A stretch of 51,469 nt of DNA from Bacillota bacterium. GTDB taxonomy: Bacteria > Bacillota > Clostridia > Christensenellales > CAG-138. The translations under genes and the position numbers were made by a program. Each line of letters begins with the position of its first letter. Position 1 is the stretch's first letter. Under the pieces are notes generated by a model. That model was not told the origin of the DNA. It searched no databases and worked only from the letters and a program-made list of their open reading frames with translations. Where the stretch lies: NCBI GenBank assembly GCA_023395595.1, contig JAEWYO010000091.1, forward strand, positions 1 through 51,469, given 5' to 3'. This document shows, piece by piece, positions 1 to 7,948 of the stretch.

Positions 1-42
1 AAAGAAAGCGAACGGCACTTCGGGATACTCAACAAACCACAT

Positions 43-116
43 TGCGGAATTGTGTAATGGTAGCACCTACGACTCTGACTCGTATTGTCTAGGTTCGAGT
101 CCTAGTTCCGCAGCCA
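43..116 (+). tRNA. tRNA-Gln (anticodon CTG)
   Basis: The cloverleaf can be drawn by eye. Acceptor strands are TGCGGAA (43-49) and TTCCGCA (106-112), the anticodon stem is TACGA/TCGTA (68-72, 80-84), and the seven-base loop CTCTGAC puts the anticodon CTG at 75-77. The T stem is CTAGG/CCTAG (89-93, 101-105) around a TTCGAGT loop. Discriminator G113 is followed by an encoded CCA at 114-116. The D arm is short, with a GTG/CAC stem. The gene serves as the integration target: the 21-bp repeat covers its anticodon arm and part of the variable loop. Confidence 0.93.
68..88 (+). repeat. Left attachment core (attL), anticodon arm of tRNA-Gln
   Basis: This 21-bp sequence recurs perfectly at 51361-51381 in the same orientation. 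It starts exactly at the first base of the anticodon stem and ends in the variable loop. Flanking bases differ on both sides of the two copies, which sets the limits of identity. Tyrosine integrases commonly cross over in anticodon arms. Confidence 0.8.
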
Positions 117-118
117 AG

Positions 119-145
119 AAAAAGCCCAGAAACGGGGCTTTTTTT
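119..145 (+). terminator. Intrinsic terminator of tRNA-Gln
   Basis: GCCC (124-127) pairs with GGGC (135-138), flanked by an A tract upstream and a run of seven T residues downstream. It starts three bases after the CCA end of the tRNA. Confidence 0.8.
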
Positions 146-184
146 GTTTTTTGGTATCATACAATAACGCAGAGAAATAAAACG

Positions 185-204
185 TTTCTTGCCAATTTCT
201 TGCC
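185..204 (+). repeat. Putative integrase arm site, left (two TTTCTTGCC units)
   Basis: Two direct copies of TTTCTTGCC separated by AA, so the period is 11 bp, about one helical turn. The identical 20-bp sequence is at 51237-51256, also roughly 100 bp inside the attachment core. Paired direct repeats flanking the core on both arms are typical of tyrosine-recombinase arm-type sites. Binding itself is inferred. Confidence 0.65.
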
Positions 205-517
205 CGATACTTGCTGGAGTTCAATCGTAAATTCCACGGAGTACATCTTGCTAGACACAATGCTTTGATTGCTTTTTTCCTTTCGACATCGCTATTAGCG
301 GGTCGAATATGATCTATCTGAGGGTGTTTAGTAACGTCTGTTAACACCTTACAGGTAGTTAATCCGTAAATTGGGGGCAGATCACCCGCCCATAAGCTTT
401 CGAATTTTGTAGCCGTCAATCTCAAATGTAAACATCGCGTATCAGACCAGATTTCTGCCCCTCCTCAATCATGCTATGAATTTCTTTACTTGACATACTT
501 CTCATATCGACACTGAT
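205..517. other. Left-end region without a confident gene
   Basis: Between the left arm site and the end of the acyltransferase gene no reading frame has both a ribosome site and family-like content. A minus-strand frame (102-425) runs across the arm site and into the tRNA, so it is probably not a gene. A short minus-strand frame of about 27 codons near 424-507 and an overlapping one of 17 codons could be decayed gene ends, but they are too short to identify. Confidence 0.5.
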
Positions 518-1654
518 CTACTGTTTACCAAATACAATATTTTTAAAGAAAACAATTATTGACTCAAACGGTTTTTGTAAACAATCGGCATATTTGTTAA
601 CTAAGCTCATATAAGGCTTTTCGATAAATTGTTTACGTCCTAAGTCTATTAGCGTACAGCAAACATAAACTACGCATACAACAGCTACTGAATATGGAAT
701 TAGAACCAGTGAATCTTGATACTGGGCATTCTTAAATATAGTTAGCCATAAGAAAGGTCTAACAATACTGTTATCGTGTATTAAGTAGACTCCAAATGTA
801 GCTGTAGCTACAAAGTTAATCCATTTGTGGTATCCAATATCTTTCTTGACAAAATACATAAATAAGGCTAAAGCACTCAGAAATGTTAGTATGGATTGAG
901 TACCATAGAAAAACAAAGCATAGTTAGAAACAAACGATATTTTCGTGCCTATCAAAATTAGAACCACACTCGATAAATATCTTAAGGAAGAAAGTATAAT
1001 CCAGAAAACTAAATAGCGTTTGGACGTAAACACATTATTCAGCCCAAATATTCTAACGTATCCAGCAACACAATATAACGAAACAAACCATAAAAGGCTA
1101 TTACTTTGGTATGATGATGATGTGAATGTAGGAATAATACACCACAAAACTAACAACATAATCAGAAGCTTTTGGAATTTTTGTTTATCTAATTTATTAA
1201 TCAAAATGTTTATGAACGGATGAATAATATATAAAACAAAATATGTGCTCGCAAACCACCAAGATGAAAATGTTATTGGAAAAATTGTTTTTACTAATGA
1301 TTTAAAATTAAAGTCACTTATGCCTAAAGCTCCGAATACCACATAAATCAAAATCGAATAGAATATCACCTGCCCCCAGAATCGTAATACTCTGGCTAGA
1401 TCAAATATCTTGTCGTCACCTTTTACTAAAAAGTATCCTGAAATAAGGACAAACACATCAACCCCGAAGTTTCCACCCATTTCAATAGCATACCACCAGA
1501 ATCTCGGTATTGATAACATTTTCGCATCAAAAGAAAAACCACCATGGGTAGCGAAATGACATCCAACTATCATTAGCATTGATATTATTCGTAATAATTC
1601 CAAAGAAGAATTTCTCTGTTTCGGATTTTGTTTTATAATGGCATCTGCTGGCAT
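518..1654 (-). CDS. Membrane acyltransferase, family 3 (probable polysaccharide O-acyltransferase)
   Basis: The 378-residue product is an integral membrane protein with about ten hydrophobic segments. Its N terminus has the acyltransferase-3 pattern: SLELLRIISMLMIVGCHFATHG around residues 18-40, cut short here, includes the likely catalytic His in the first membrane span. The family moves acetyl or other acyl groups onto sugars across the membrane, for example O-antigen acetylases. The start at 1654 is chosen because AAGGAG lies seven bases upstream; a longer frame from 1693 lacks such a site. The gene lies between the attachment site and the integrase, where serotype-converting phages often carry acetylase genes, and it is AT-rich like the polysaccharide cargo. 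The acceptor is unknown; the element's own polysaccharide is an obvious candidate (inference). Confidence 0.85.
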   Translation of the reverse strand: MPADAIIKQNPKQRNSSLELLRIISMLMIVGCHFATHGGFSFDAKMLSIPRFWWYAIEMGGNFGVDVFVLISGYFLVKGDDKIFDLARVLRFWGQVIFYSILIYVVFGALGISDFNFKSLVKTIFPITFSSWWFASTYFVLYIIHPFINILINKLDKQKFQKLLIMLLVLWCIIPTFTSSSYQSNSLLWFVSLYCVAGYVRIFGLNNVFTSKRYLVFWIILSSLRYLSSVVLILIGTKISFVSNYALFFYGTQSILTFLSALALFMYFVKKDIGYHKWINFVATATFGVYLIHDNSIVRPFLWLTIFKNAQYQDSLVLIPYSVAVVCVVYVCCTLIDLGRKQFIEKPYMSLVNKYADCLQKPFESIIVFFKNIVFGKQ

Positions 1655-2692
1655 AACAAAACTCCTTATTTGCTCAATTTCCTTTTGTATCATCCGGACT
1701 TAGTGCTTTGCCCATCCGGTATATTAAGTTCATTGGTATGAGCCGGTTCGAACCGATTTTGGTTATTCTTGGATACTGTCGGCATTAACCATTCTACAAT
1801 AAAATCAAAGTTAGCACGGTGCAAGCGATAGTTTCAGATTCCGAGTCATGGTGATATTTGGATTGACACCTAAGCTATGTTGTAACTAGGGTGGAGAGTA
1901 GCTAGAAAACTCGCAATATAGAAGGGTCTCACTATGCAGAAGGTACATCCTTACCGCTTACTGAAAACTCAAGGTAATATCAAATTGTAGCTTCATTCAT
2001 CGAAGTCAAGTCAAATGCTGTGTTGTGAACCACAACATTATAGAGTTCCAGAAGAGGGTACATTTCATCTTGAATTTGGCAGATACTTGATACGCCCATT
2101 ATATCTTTTTCTGCTTTGCCGTGAATAACAACACAAAAAGGCCGAATGCTGTGATTGGATAAAATAAGTGAAGAAAACACTTTTCAACTACTTGATCATC
2201 GAGGCTTACTATCGAAATTCAGCAAATTATCCTCGGCACTATCCCGCTTGCAATTTCAACATTAACCTAAAAAAAGTTACATTGAATGCGTTCCACTTAA
2301 CGCAACTGAAATGATAGATTATCATGATTAAACCATGATTTGAATAATGCATTAACAAATATTAATAGTTTGCTACAAACAGGCTATATTTTCAAGAATA
2401 ATTACAAAAAAAACGAGACATTTTTTTGTTGCGGGTCATGCACGTGTGTAGTCGGCATTTAGCTTGGGAGGTTTTCGGATGCTGCTCTTCTGCGAATCAG
2501 ATCGCGAATGAGGGCGAAACCTACACGAAAACGAGAAAACGGTCGGATGTCACTCGCGCCCGTTCTGGATTACAACTTATGAGTTTGCATTGAGAAACAA
2601 AGTATCTTAAGTGAAAAGAATGTTTCTCTGGAGGCCATCGCAGTTCTCATAAAATGTTTAAGGGCGAATCCGGCTAAGATCTTTGTTGTTAT
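1655..2692. other. About 1.0 kb without a convincing gene
   Basis: This AT-rich stretch separates the acyltransferase from the integrase, and both flanking genes are on the minus strand. The longest frame is 66 codons (1980-2180, minus) with no family resemblance I recognise. A near repeat CATGATTAAACCATGATT lies close to 2328-2345. The stretch probably holds the acyltransferase promoter and possibly decayed DNA; I cannot assign more. Confidence 0.5.
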
Positions 2693-3775
2693 TTACCGAA
2701 ACGCCCTCCTGACCTTCTCCGCGTCCTTGAGTTCCGTTTCCTCCGCGAGGTGCGTGTAGATGCGCATCGTGGTCGTCGGGTCGGTGTGGCCGAGATAGCG
2801 CTGCGCGGTGAGGACGTCCACGCCGGAGCGGTAGAGGATGGAGGCGTAGTTGTGCCGAAAGTAGTGCGCGGTGAGGATCGAGCCGGAGCCGTTGTTCTCG
2901 ATGCCGCGCGCGGCGTTGAGGAGCGCCGCTTGCAGCTGTCGCCATCTCCGCACAAAGGTTGATTGCGACCAGAATTCTCCTGTTCGTTGCGCGCGGATGA
3001 TGTAGCCGTTGCCGATTTGACGATGTTTCTGGAGTAGAAGCATCAGCTCGTCCGGCACGGGCACTGTGCGTACGGAAGTGTCCGTCTTGACCGTGCCGAC
3101 GTCGCCGGTGACGAAGTCGATATCCCTCTCGACGCGCAGGCTGCGCGCGGCAAAGTCGATGTCCGACCAGCGAAGTCCCAGCGCCTCGCCGCGACGCAAG
3201 CCCGCGTAGTAGAGTATCGCGAGCAGGAGTCCATCCGGATGGTTGTCGATTACCTTAAGCACGGCGGCTGTCTCCTGCGCCGTCAGCGCGCGGCGGCTCG
3301 TGCGCTCCGCTTTGGGCGGCTTTAACCCCTCCGCGGCGTTGCGATCGATGACCCCCTGCGCGGTGGCGAGCGTGAAGCAGTTCGTGAGTATGATCATGAT
3401 ATAGCACAGCGTCGTCTTGCCGGTTCCGGCGAGGCTGTTAAGATACGATTGCAGCTGGAGAGCCGTGATCGCGCGCATCTGCTTATCCCCGAAGACAGGG
3501 AAGAGGTAGTGGTTGAGCGTGCTGCGGTAGTTCGCCTTGGAGCTTGGGCTGAGGTACGGCTCCTTGTAGGCGCGGTACCATTCGGTCACATACTCGCCGA
3601 AGAAGATATCGCGGCGTATCGCGACCGCGCCGTTGATGTGTGCCTTACGCAGTTCTTCTTTGTTGGCTTCCAGTTCCTTCTTCGTGCGCCCGTTTGCCCA
3701 CTTGTAAATCGGTGTTCCGTCCGCGTCGTGACCCACCGTCACCTGCGCGCGCAGTCGCTTCTTTTGGGTTGCCAT
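2693..3775 (-). CDS. int: Tyrosine recombinase / phage integrase
   Basis: Site-specific recombinase of 360 residues that would integrate and excise the element. An N-terminal arm-binding domain (about 1-60) precedes a SAM-like core-binding domain (about 60-150) and the catalytic domain. The catalytic set is complete: R194 in AGLRRGEAL, K230 in GTVKT, H304 and R307 in HYFRHNY, H330 in YLGHTD, and the nucleophile Y340 in MRIYTH. The start at 3775 is preceded by GGAGGGCAACACA, a strong ribosome site; a 32-codon upstream extension in the same frame is unlikely to be translated. The gene is the last of the minus-strand lysogeny group and lies 2.6 kb from the left core, with the acyltransferase in between. 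An N-terminal arm-binding domain fits the direct-repeat arm sites at both element ends. Confidence 0.96.
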   Translation of the reverse strand: MATQKKRLRAQVTVGHDADGTPIYKWANGRTKKELEANKEELRKAHINGAVAIRRDIFFGEYVTEWYRAYKEPYLSPSSKANYRSTLNHYLFPVFGDKQMRAITALQLQSYLNSLAGTGKTTLCYIMIILTNCFTLATAQGVIDRNAAEGLKPPKAERTSRRALTAQETAAVLKVIDNHPDGLLLAILYYAGLRRGEALGLRWSDIDFAARSLRVERDIDFVTGDVGTVKTDTSVRTVPVPDELMLLLQKHRQIGNGYIIRAQRTGEFWSQSTFVRRWRQLQAALLNAARGIENNGSGSILTAHYFRHNYASILYRSGVDVLTAQRYLGHTDPTTTMRIYTHLAEETELKDAEKVRRAFR

Positions 3776-3884
3776 TGTGTTGCCCTCCTGAGTTATGGTA
3801 TATTGAGGGCGCAGAAAAAGAAGCCTCCTCAGGTTTTTTGTCTGCACCCGCCGCTTTGGTGTTCGTAGCACCGAGGCGGCTTTT

Positions 3885-4331
3885 CTATATGTCGATTTCC
3901 CCTACCGAAACGAAGGATGGCGACCAGATCCCTTTTGACTGGAAGTCATCGATCGATTCTCTCAAAAACTCTTCGCTCACATTCAATGCTTCAGCGATCT
4001 CGTAAATATCGTCCGTGTTCTGTGCCGCGGTAGTAATCGCATCCGGCGTCAGCAAGCGCATGTGTGCCCATCTTCGCGCGCGTGCCTCCGCGCGCCAATC
4101 GTCGACACTGCGATAGCTCAACACCTGCTTTTGACCTGTGTGATGATGCCCAAGTTCTTCTGCAATCCAGCAGGCTCGCTCACGCATGGTGCCGCCGCTC
4201 CGAAGAAAGATTCGCGCGACTCCAGACAGATTCAAATAGGCCGCGTTCATTCCCGTGATTGGGATATCGGTGTCGATCACCTCGATGTCGAGGCTAGCGG
4301 CCTCGTTTTCTAACTCTTCAAATCGATTCAT
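3885..4331 (-). CDS. ImmA/IrrE-family metallopeptidase
   Basis: A 148-residue protein with the zinc-peptidase core AEELGHHHTG at about residues 56-65, the form seen in many Bacillota prophage ImmA proteins. Members cleave or relieve a CI-type repressor to induce the prophage. Hydrophobic and helical segments after the motif include DWRAEARARRWAHMRLL, typical of the family. It is 67 bp downstream of the CI-like repressor gene on the same strand, the usual pairing. The ribosome site is weak (GAAAG), so expression may rely on coupling with the repressor transcript. A hairpin with a T run (3850-3884) lies beyond its stop but is oriented for plus-strand termination. Confidence 0.85.
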   Translation of the reverse strand: MNRFEELENEAASLDIEVIDTDIPITGMNAAYLNLSGVARIFLRSGGTMRERACWIAEELGHHHTGQKQVLSYRSVDDWRAEARARRWAHMRLLTPDAITTAAQNTDDIYEIAEALNVSEEFLRESIDDFQSKGIWSPSFVSVGEIDI

Positions 4332-4398
4332 TCTTTCGTGTCCAAGTCTATCAAAAATATGTTCTGCAATTGATTTACTCTCGTGCTCAGCATAAAAA

Positions 4399-4716
4399 TC
4401 ATTTTTTCGAATATTTGTCAGCTAAAAATTCCATAAATTCTTGATATCGCTCGATCCCTTCGGGCGTGAGCTTATCGATGTCAAAATGCGCGGCGGCGGC
4501 GGTGATCTTCGCGGGTTCGGTCGCAGCGAGGTCGTCGAGCGTGCATTCCAGCGCGCGGGCCAAAGCAATAACAGTGTCTAAATTCGGGTTCGTCGTGATA
4601 CCGGCGCAAATCTTTTTTACCGTGCTAATCGGAACATTGGATTTCTCTGATAATTCTTCAATTGTTAAATGTTTTAATTTTCTAAATTCATTTATTTTGT
4701 CGAGTGCCACATCCAT
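4399..4716 (-). CDS. CI-like XRE-family repressor
   Basis: A small repressor (about 105 residues) with an N-terminal helix-turn-helix: LKHLTIEELSEKSNVPIST then VKKICAGITTNPNLDTVIALARALE, covering about residues 14-60. The C-terminal tail is short, without a LexA-type peptidase domain, consistent with control by the adjacent ImmA-like protease. The start is uncertain: ATG at 4716 has its GAGG only about two bases upstream, while a GTG at 4710 has the same GAGG at a normal distance. It is divergent from the Cro-like gene, with three operator-like sites in the gap. It probably maintains lysogeny by blocking the plus-strand early promoter. Confidence 0.9.
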   Translation of the reverse strand: MDVALDKINEFRKLKHLTIEELSEKSNVPISTVKKICAGITTNPNLDTVIALARALECTLDDLAATEPAKITAAAAHFDIDKLTPEGIERYQEFMEFLADKYSKK

Positions 4717-4728
4717 CACCTCAAGACG

Positions 4729-4757
4729 ATGCTAGCATCATTTTTTTGTGATGTCAA
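4729..4757 (-). promoter_or_regulatory. Candidate promoter of the repressor gene
   Basis: Reading the minus strand, TTGACA (4757-4752) is followed after 17 bases by TAGCAT (4734-4729). The -35 is perfect and the -10 matches four of six. A start point near 4722 would give an almost leaderless transcript, which would suit the GTG start at 4710. Operator 1 (4766-4781) lies just upstream of the -35. Confidence 0.45.
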
Positions 4758-4765
4758 GAAGAAAT

Positions 4766-4857
4766 GTTCCAACAAAGGAACTTATAGAAAACAAAACGGA
4801 TTGACAAGTTCAAACAATGGCACTATATTAATCATAACGAAGTACCGACAATGGAAC
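4766..4857. promoter_or_regulatory. Three phage-switch operators
   Basis: Three 16-bp sites share one pattern: GTTCCAACAAAGGAAC (4766-4781), GTTCAAACAATGGCAC (4808-4823) and GTACCGACAATGGAAC (4842-4857). The outer five bases form inverted half-sites around a six-base centre, perfect in the first and imperfect in the others. Centre-to-centre spacings are 42 and 34 bp. The second fills the spacer of the early promoter and the third lies in the early leader, so binding there would block early transcription. Recognition by the CI and Cro proteins is inferred. Confidence 0.75.
4801..4829 (+). promoter_or_regulatory. Early lytic promoter (PR-like)
   Basis: TTGACA (4801-4806), a 17-base spacer, and TATATT (4824-4829). 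The spacer is exactly the second operator. The next gene downstream starts at 4873 behind CGGAGG. Confidence 0.8.
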
Positions 4858-4872
4858 AACGGAGGTCATCGA

Positions 4873-5070
4873 ATGGAACACAAGAGGCTGAGAACAGCGT
4901 TGTTTGAACGCGGAATACGAATGCGAGTCGTCGCCGACGCGATTGGAGTCAGCACCAGAGCGCTCTATAACAAGATCGAAGGGCGTTCTCCGTTTACATG
5001 GAAGGAAGCCTGCTTAATTCAATCGCAGTTCTTTCCCGATCTGTCAAAAGACGATCTGTTTTTGAGCTAG
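4873..5070 (+). CDS. Cro-like small DNA-binding protein
   Basis: A 65-residue protein made almost entirely of a helix-turn-helix: LRTALFERGIRMRVVADAIG then STRALYNKIEGRSPFTW. This form is common for Cro or early-regulator genes in Bacillota phages. The start follows CGGAGGTCATCGA. The same frame is open further upstream, but that part contains the promoter and operators. It is the first gene of the rightward early transcript and divergent from CI. It probably binds the same operators to commit the phage to lytic growth. Confidence 0.82.
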   Translation: MEHKRLRTALFERGIRMRVVADAIGVSTRALYNKIEGRSPFTWKEACLIQSQFFPDLSKDDLFLS

Positions 5071-5087
5071 GCCGAAGAACGCAGGCC

Positions 5088-5106
5088 AACGCAAGCTTGC
5101 GTTTTA
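5088..5106 (+). terminator. Weak hairpin with short T run
   Basis: AACGCAAGCTTGCGTT (5088-5103) is a perfect palindrome followed by TTA. It lies between the Cro-like gene and the next early gene, where a weak terminator could attenuate early transcription. The T run is short, so efficiency is doubtful. Confidence 0.4.
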
Positions 5107-5128
5107 CTTCAACGAAGAGGAGACAATC

Positions 5129-5476
5129 ATGGAGACCGCAAGAGTTGATTTTGAAGAGCTGAAGGAGCAGCTGTCCAGCGCAATCGAGGGCTTGAGCACC
5201 GTGTCCCGCGCGGTGGGGCAGATCACGACGAAATTACACGCGGCGCAGGGCAGCAGCTCTATTGGCGAATCCTGGGTGCGCACATGGGGCGAGACGCTGC
5301 CGAAGAAGTCCGCCGCGAAGATGCTCGGCGTGAGCGTCACCTACCTCAACAAACTGATCAGCGACGGCGGGATCTGCGTGACCCCGGACGGTCGCGTGGT
5401 CGTCCGTTCTGCGGCGGATTGGGCGAATCAGAACGCGCCAAAGGACAGCGCGTCCAAAAAGAAATGGCGCATCTAG
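5129..5476 (+). CDS. Early phage protein with helix-turn-helix
   Basis: A 115-residue protein. Residues 1-40 look like a helical, possibly coiled-coil region (FEELKEQLSSAIEGLSTV). Residues about 57-98 resemble an excisionase/MerR-like winged helix: PKKSAAKMLGVSVTYLNKLI followed by a small wing and VRSAADWANQ. The tail is lysine-rich. It follows GAAGAGGAG and is the second rightward early gene. It could be an excisionase or a regulator; I cannot separate these from sequence alone. Confidence 0.7.
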   Translation: METARVDFEELKEQLSSAIEGLSTVSRAVGQITTKLHAAQGSSSIGESWVRTWGETLPKKSAAKMLGVSVTYLNKLISDGGICVTPDGRVVVRSAADWANQNAPKDSASKKKWRI

Positions 5477-5607
5477 CGAAAAAGTGTCGTATACGTTTTT
5501 ATAATTCGCGAAAAGCCGAATTCCGATAATCACGGAACCCATTCATGCGTTAAGATCACTGTGGCGATAGCAACTATTTCAACCTGCTCAAATTTGAGCG
5601 AGTTCAA

Positions 5608-5850
5608 ATGGAGAGTGGACGCGAGGCGCTCCGCGAGCGGCGTGAGGTTGCCTCTCTACCGCAAGCATTCATTTGTCGATGGGCGTGGAAACGCATGAGC
5701 ATTCGTGGAATAAAGCTTGCTGAAATGACTACTGTCGTCAATCTGGCCAAACGGACATTTTACGCTAGACTTGCATGCCCGACGCGCTTCACTCTAGGCG
5801 AGATTGATACGATGGCTCGAAAACTGCATCTGGAATCAAGAGAACTCTAA
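5608..5850 (+). CDS. Small XRE-like early regulator
   Basis: Up to 80 residues. The second half (RGIKLAEMTTVVNLAKRTFY through FTLGEIDTMARKL) has the shape of short phage regulators in which an N-terminal helix-turn-helix ends in a TFY-R-L pattern followed by FTLGE. No strong ribosome site supports 5608. An ATG at 5696 gives a 51-residue product closer to the usual short form of this family. Function is presumably DNA binding during early growth. Confidence 0.5.
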   Translation: MESGREALRERREVASLPQAFICRWAWKRMSIRGIKLAEMTTVVNLAKRTFYARLACPTRFTLGEIDTMARKLHLESREL

Positions 5851-6176
5851 TTCGGGAATCTTTCTCAGAATTAACGAGTTATGTTCTCGGAAGGTAAATC
5901 TTGAACCTAAGTGAGAGCGCAAAAATAGCGACCTTGGTTGGCCGACGCTGGCGCATGAATGCGCGTGCTTCTCGGTGGACTCATCGATCGCTGTATGTAT
6001 CATATCGGAATCATCAAAGAGAAGCAATAGCTCCAAAGCAAATATCAGTTATCTGCTATTCGATGTGCGATGTGAAGTTGATTTCAACAGAAAAAAGAGA
6101 AGAAACAAAATGTTAATAGCAAACGAACATTACATACCGTAGTACAAATTCAAACACAAGAAACGAGGACGCTAAT
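5851..6176. other. 326 bases without a confident gene
   Basis: A 71-codon frame opens at TTG 5901 behind GGAAGG and ends at 6116, but its product resembles nothing I recognise. It may be a small early phage protein or chance. The last 60 bases carry the GAGG ribosome site for the replication gene starting at GTG 6177. Confidence 0.4.
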
Positions 6177-6926
6177 GTGCGCGATGGATTTATTTTTTAC
6201 GAGTCATTCAGAAGTGCGATGAAGGGGCTTCCAGCAGAAACGCAGTTGCACCTTTATATCGCGATTGCTGATTATGCGCTCTATGATATAGAGCCTGATT
6301 TTGCCGATGATGGCATCGCGCGCGGATTCTTTACGTTGATGCGTCCTCAGATTGATGCAAACAATCGTAGGCGAGATGCCGGTGCGCGTGGTGGGAGACC
6401 CTCGAAATCGGCGGATGATGAACCTAGAGATGATCAGCATGAAACCTACGAAGAACCAAACGCAAACCAAAGCGAAACCATCGCAAAACCATGCGAAAAC
6501 CAAACCACAACCATGACCGAACCTAAAGAGAAAGAGAAAGCTAAAGCTAAAGATAATGATAAAGCGAAAGAGAAAGAGAATGTGAAGGTGAATGCGAAAG
6601 CATTCAGCGCGGACAAGCCGCGCCGCTTTGCCAAACCTACGGTGGAGGATATCCGCGACTACTGTCGGGAACGACGAAACGCAATCGATCCGCAGCGATT
6701 CTTTGACTTCTACGAGGCGAAAGGGTGGCGCGTCGGCAATCAGCCGATGAAGGACTGGCAGGCGGCGGTGCGAACTTGGGAAGGGCGCGAACCGGCAAAG
6801 CCACCCGACCAAGGCACATCGAACCCGTTCAAGCGAATGCTGATGGAGGAGGCGAGGCGAAATGGACAAGACGGAGTCCACGAAGATATTGGCGATTCTA
6901 CGGATAGGTTATCCGGGTTTTTATAA
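6177..6926 (+). CDS. Phage replication protein, DUF6291-like (replisome organiser type)
   Basis: A 249-residue protein. The N terminus (GFIFYESFRSAMKGL... about 1-65) matches the family found at the head of replication operons in clostridial phages. Next comes RRRDAGARGGRPSK, then a low-complexity Glu/Lys/Asn linker (about 85-140), then a C-terminal module with RFFDFYEAKGWRVGNQPM and DWQAAVRTWE that is frequent in phage DnaD/O-type initiators. The start is GTG at 6177 behind GAGG; an overlapping ATG at 6175 is out of frame. It overlaps the next gene by 65 bp, suggesting coupled translation. It probably binds the phage origin and recruits the loader. Confidence 0.8.
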   Translation: MRDGFIFYESFRSAMKGLPAETQLHLYIAIADYALYDIEPDFADDGIARGFFTLMRPQIDANNRRRDAGARGGRPSKSADDEPRDDQHETYEEPNANQSETIAKPCENQTTTMTEPKEKEKAKAKDNDKAKEKENVKVNAKAFSADKPRRFAKPTVEDIRDYCRERRNAIDPQRFFDFYEAKGWRVGNQPMKDWQAAVRTWEGREPAKPPDQGTSNPFKRMLMEEARRNGQDGVHEDIGDSTDRLSGFL

Positions 6927-7428
6927 GGGCATGAGCGAAAAAGATCATGGGGACACCGTCTTTCTTTGGGCAACGATGTTCAAAGACGACGCGTTTGAGC
7001 TGGTCAGCGCCGCTGTGAAGACGTTCATCGCATCGGACGAAAAAGGCTATCCTCCGCACATTGGAGCGATCAAGGCGGCGATTGCGAAACTGACGCAACC
7101 GGATGCGCTCACCGAAATCGAGGCGTGGAACATCGTCCGTGGCAAGATGAGCTGCTACGCCACGCGAGCGGATTTTCTCTCCCTGCCGCCGGTGATCCAA
7201 CGCGCGGTCGGCAGCGCGTCGCAACTGTGCCAATGGGCGATGACGGATATCGAGAGCATGCCGGTGATCCAGTCGAACTTCATGCGTTCGTATCGCGCGG
7301 CACTGGAGGCAGAACGCCAACGCGCGAAGATCCCGAAAGATGTCCTTGCTTTGCTAGAGGGCAAACGGCAGGCGATGTTACTGAAGCAGGAAACGAATAC
7401 CGATCGCGCGGAGATTTGTGAAATCTAG
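6862..7428 (+). CDS. Helicase loader, G39P-like
   Basis: A 188-residue protein. The N-terminal 75 residues (STKILAILRIGYPGFYKGM, FLWATMF, KGYPPHIGAIKAAI) follow the fold of the G39P/DnaI-type loader N-terminal domain, which binds the replicative helicase. The remainder is helical and charged. It overlaps the end of the upstream initiator-like gene, the normal order for initiator and loader. No primase, helicase or polymerase is encoded here, so the phage presumably uses host replication enzymes. Confidence 0.78.
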   Translation: MDKTESTKILAILRIGYPGFYKGMSEKDHGDTVFLWATMFKDDAFELVSAAVKTFIASDEKGYPPHIGAIKAAIAKLTQPDALTEIEAWNIVRGKMSCYATRADFLSLPPVIQRAVGSASQLCQWAMTDIESMPVIQSNFMRSYRAALEAERQRAKIPKDVLALLEGKRQAMLLKQETNTDRAEICEI

Positions 7429-7549
7429 ACAAAGAAAACCCGCAATTGACGCTTGCTCTCTGGGCTCCAATTGCCCTTGAGTGTCAATTACAGGTTCAAA
7501 AGCATCATATCGCGACAGGGGTTGCCTGTCAACAGGGAGGAGAAAACAA

Positions 7550-7948
7550 ATGACGATAGATGATCTGAAAAATGTGCGCCGCCAGAAGCTACGCGTCGAA
7601 GCGCTGCAAGAGCGCATCGAGCGGCTCCGCTCACGCGCGGAATACATGCAACAGCAGCTCGGCGAGTGCGGGTGTAGCGACCCGACGCGGGATCGCCTCG
7701 CGGAGTATGTCGCGGAGCTGGACGGACTGGAGCGGCAACTCACCGGCGAGATGATCGCGCTGGAGAAGCAACTGGTCGTTGTGGATGCGGAGTTGGCGAA
7801 GCTGCCGGAGAATCAGGAGAAGGTGCTGAGGTTACGATATGTAACTTGCCTGACTTGGAACGAAATCGCTCACCATACTCACTATTCGGCTAGAAACTGT
7901 CAAATAAACCACTTAAAAGCGATTCATAGCATTGCAGATGTTGACTAA
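7550..7948 (+). CDS. ArpU/sigma-like late transcription regulator
   Basis: A 132-residue protein. Residues 10-90 form a coiled coil rich in Glu, Arg and Leu (heptads such as RVEALQERIERLRSRAEYM). Residues 95-128 resemble sigma region 4: NQEKVLRLRYVTCLTWNEIA followed by a recognition-helix-like segment. Such proteins sit at the end of early operons and switch on late genes in Bacillota phages. The start at 7550 follows GGGAGG; an upstream extension to 7481 lacks a site. Its stop codon overlaps the promoter of the TAC module. Confidence 0.75.
   Translation: MTIDDLKNVRRQKLRVEALQERIERLRSRAEYMQQQLGECGCSDPTRDRLAEYVAELDGLERQLTGEMIALEKQLVVVDAELAKLPENQEKVLRLRYVTCLTWNEIAHHTHYSARNCQINHLKAIHSIADVD

Noticed and set aside
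102..425. Minus-strand frame overlapping the tRNA and left arm site
   Set aside because: It runs through the att arm, the terminator and part of the tRNA, with no ribosome site. Most likely chance, although a stretch near its start looks protein-like.
3850..3884. Hairpin with T run between integrase and ImmA-like genes as their terminator
   Set aside because: The T run follows on the plus strand, while both genes are on the minus strand. It could block plus-strand transcription but would not end the ImmA transcript.
5901..6116. 71-codon frame starting at TTG
   Set aside because: A GGAAGG site is present, but the product resembles nothing known and composition is not clearly coding. Kept only as a remark in the region entry.
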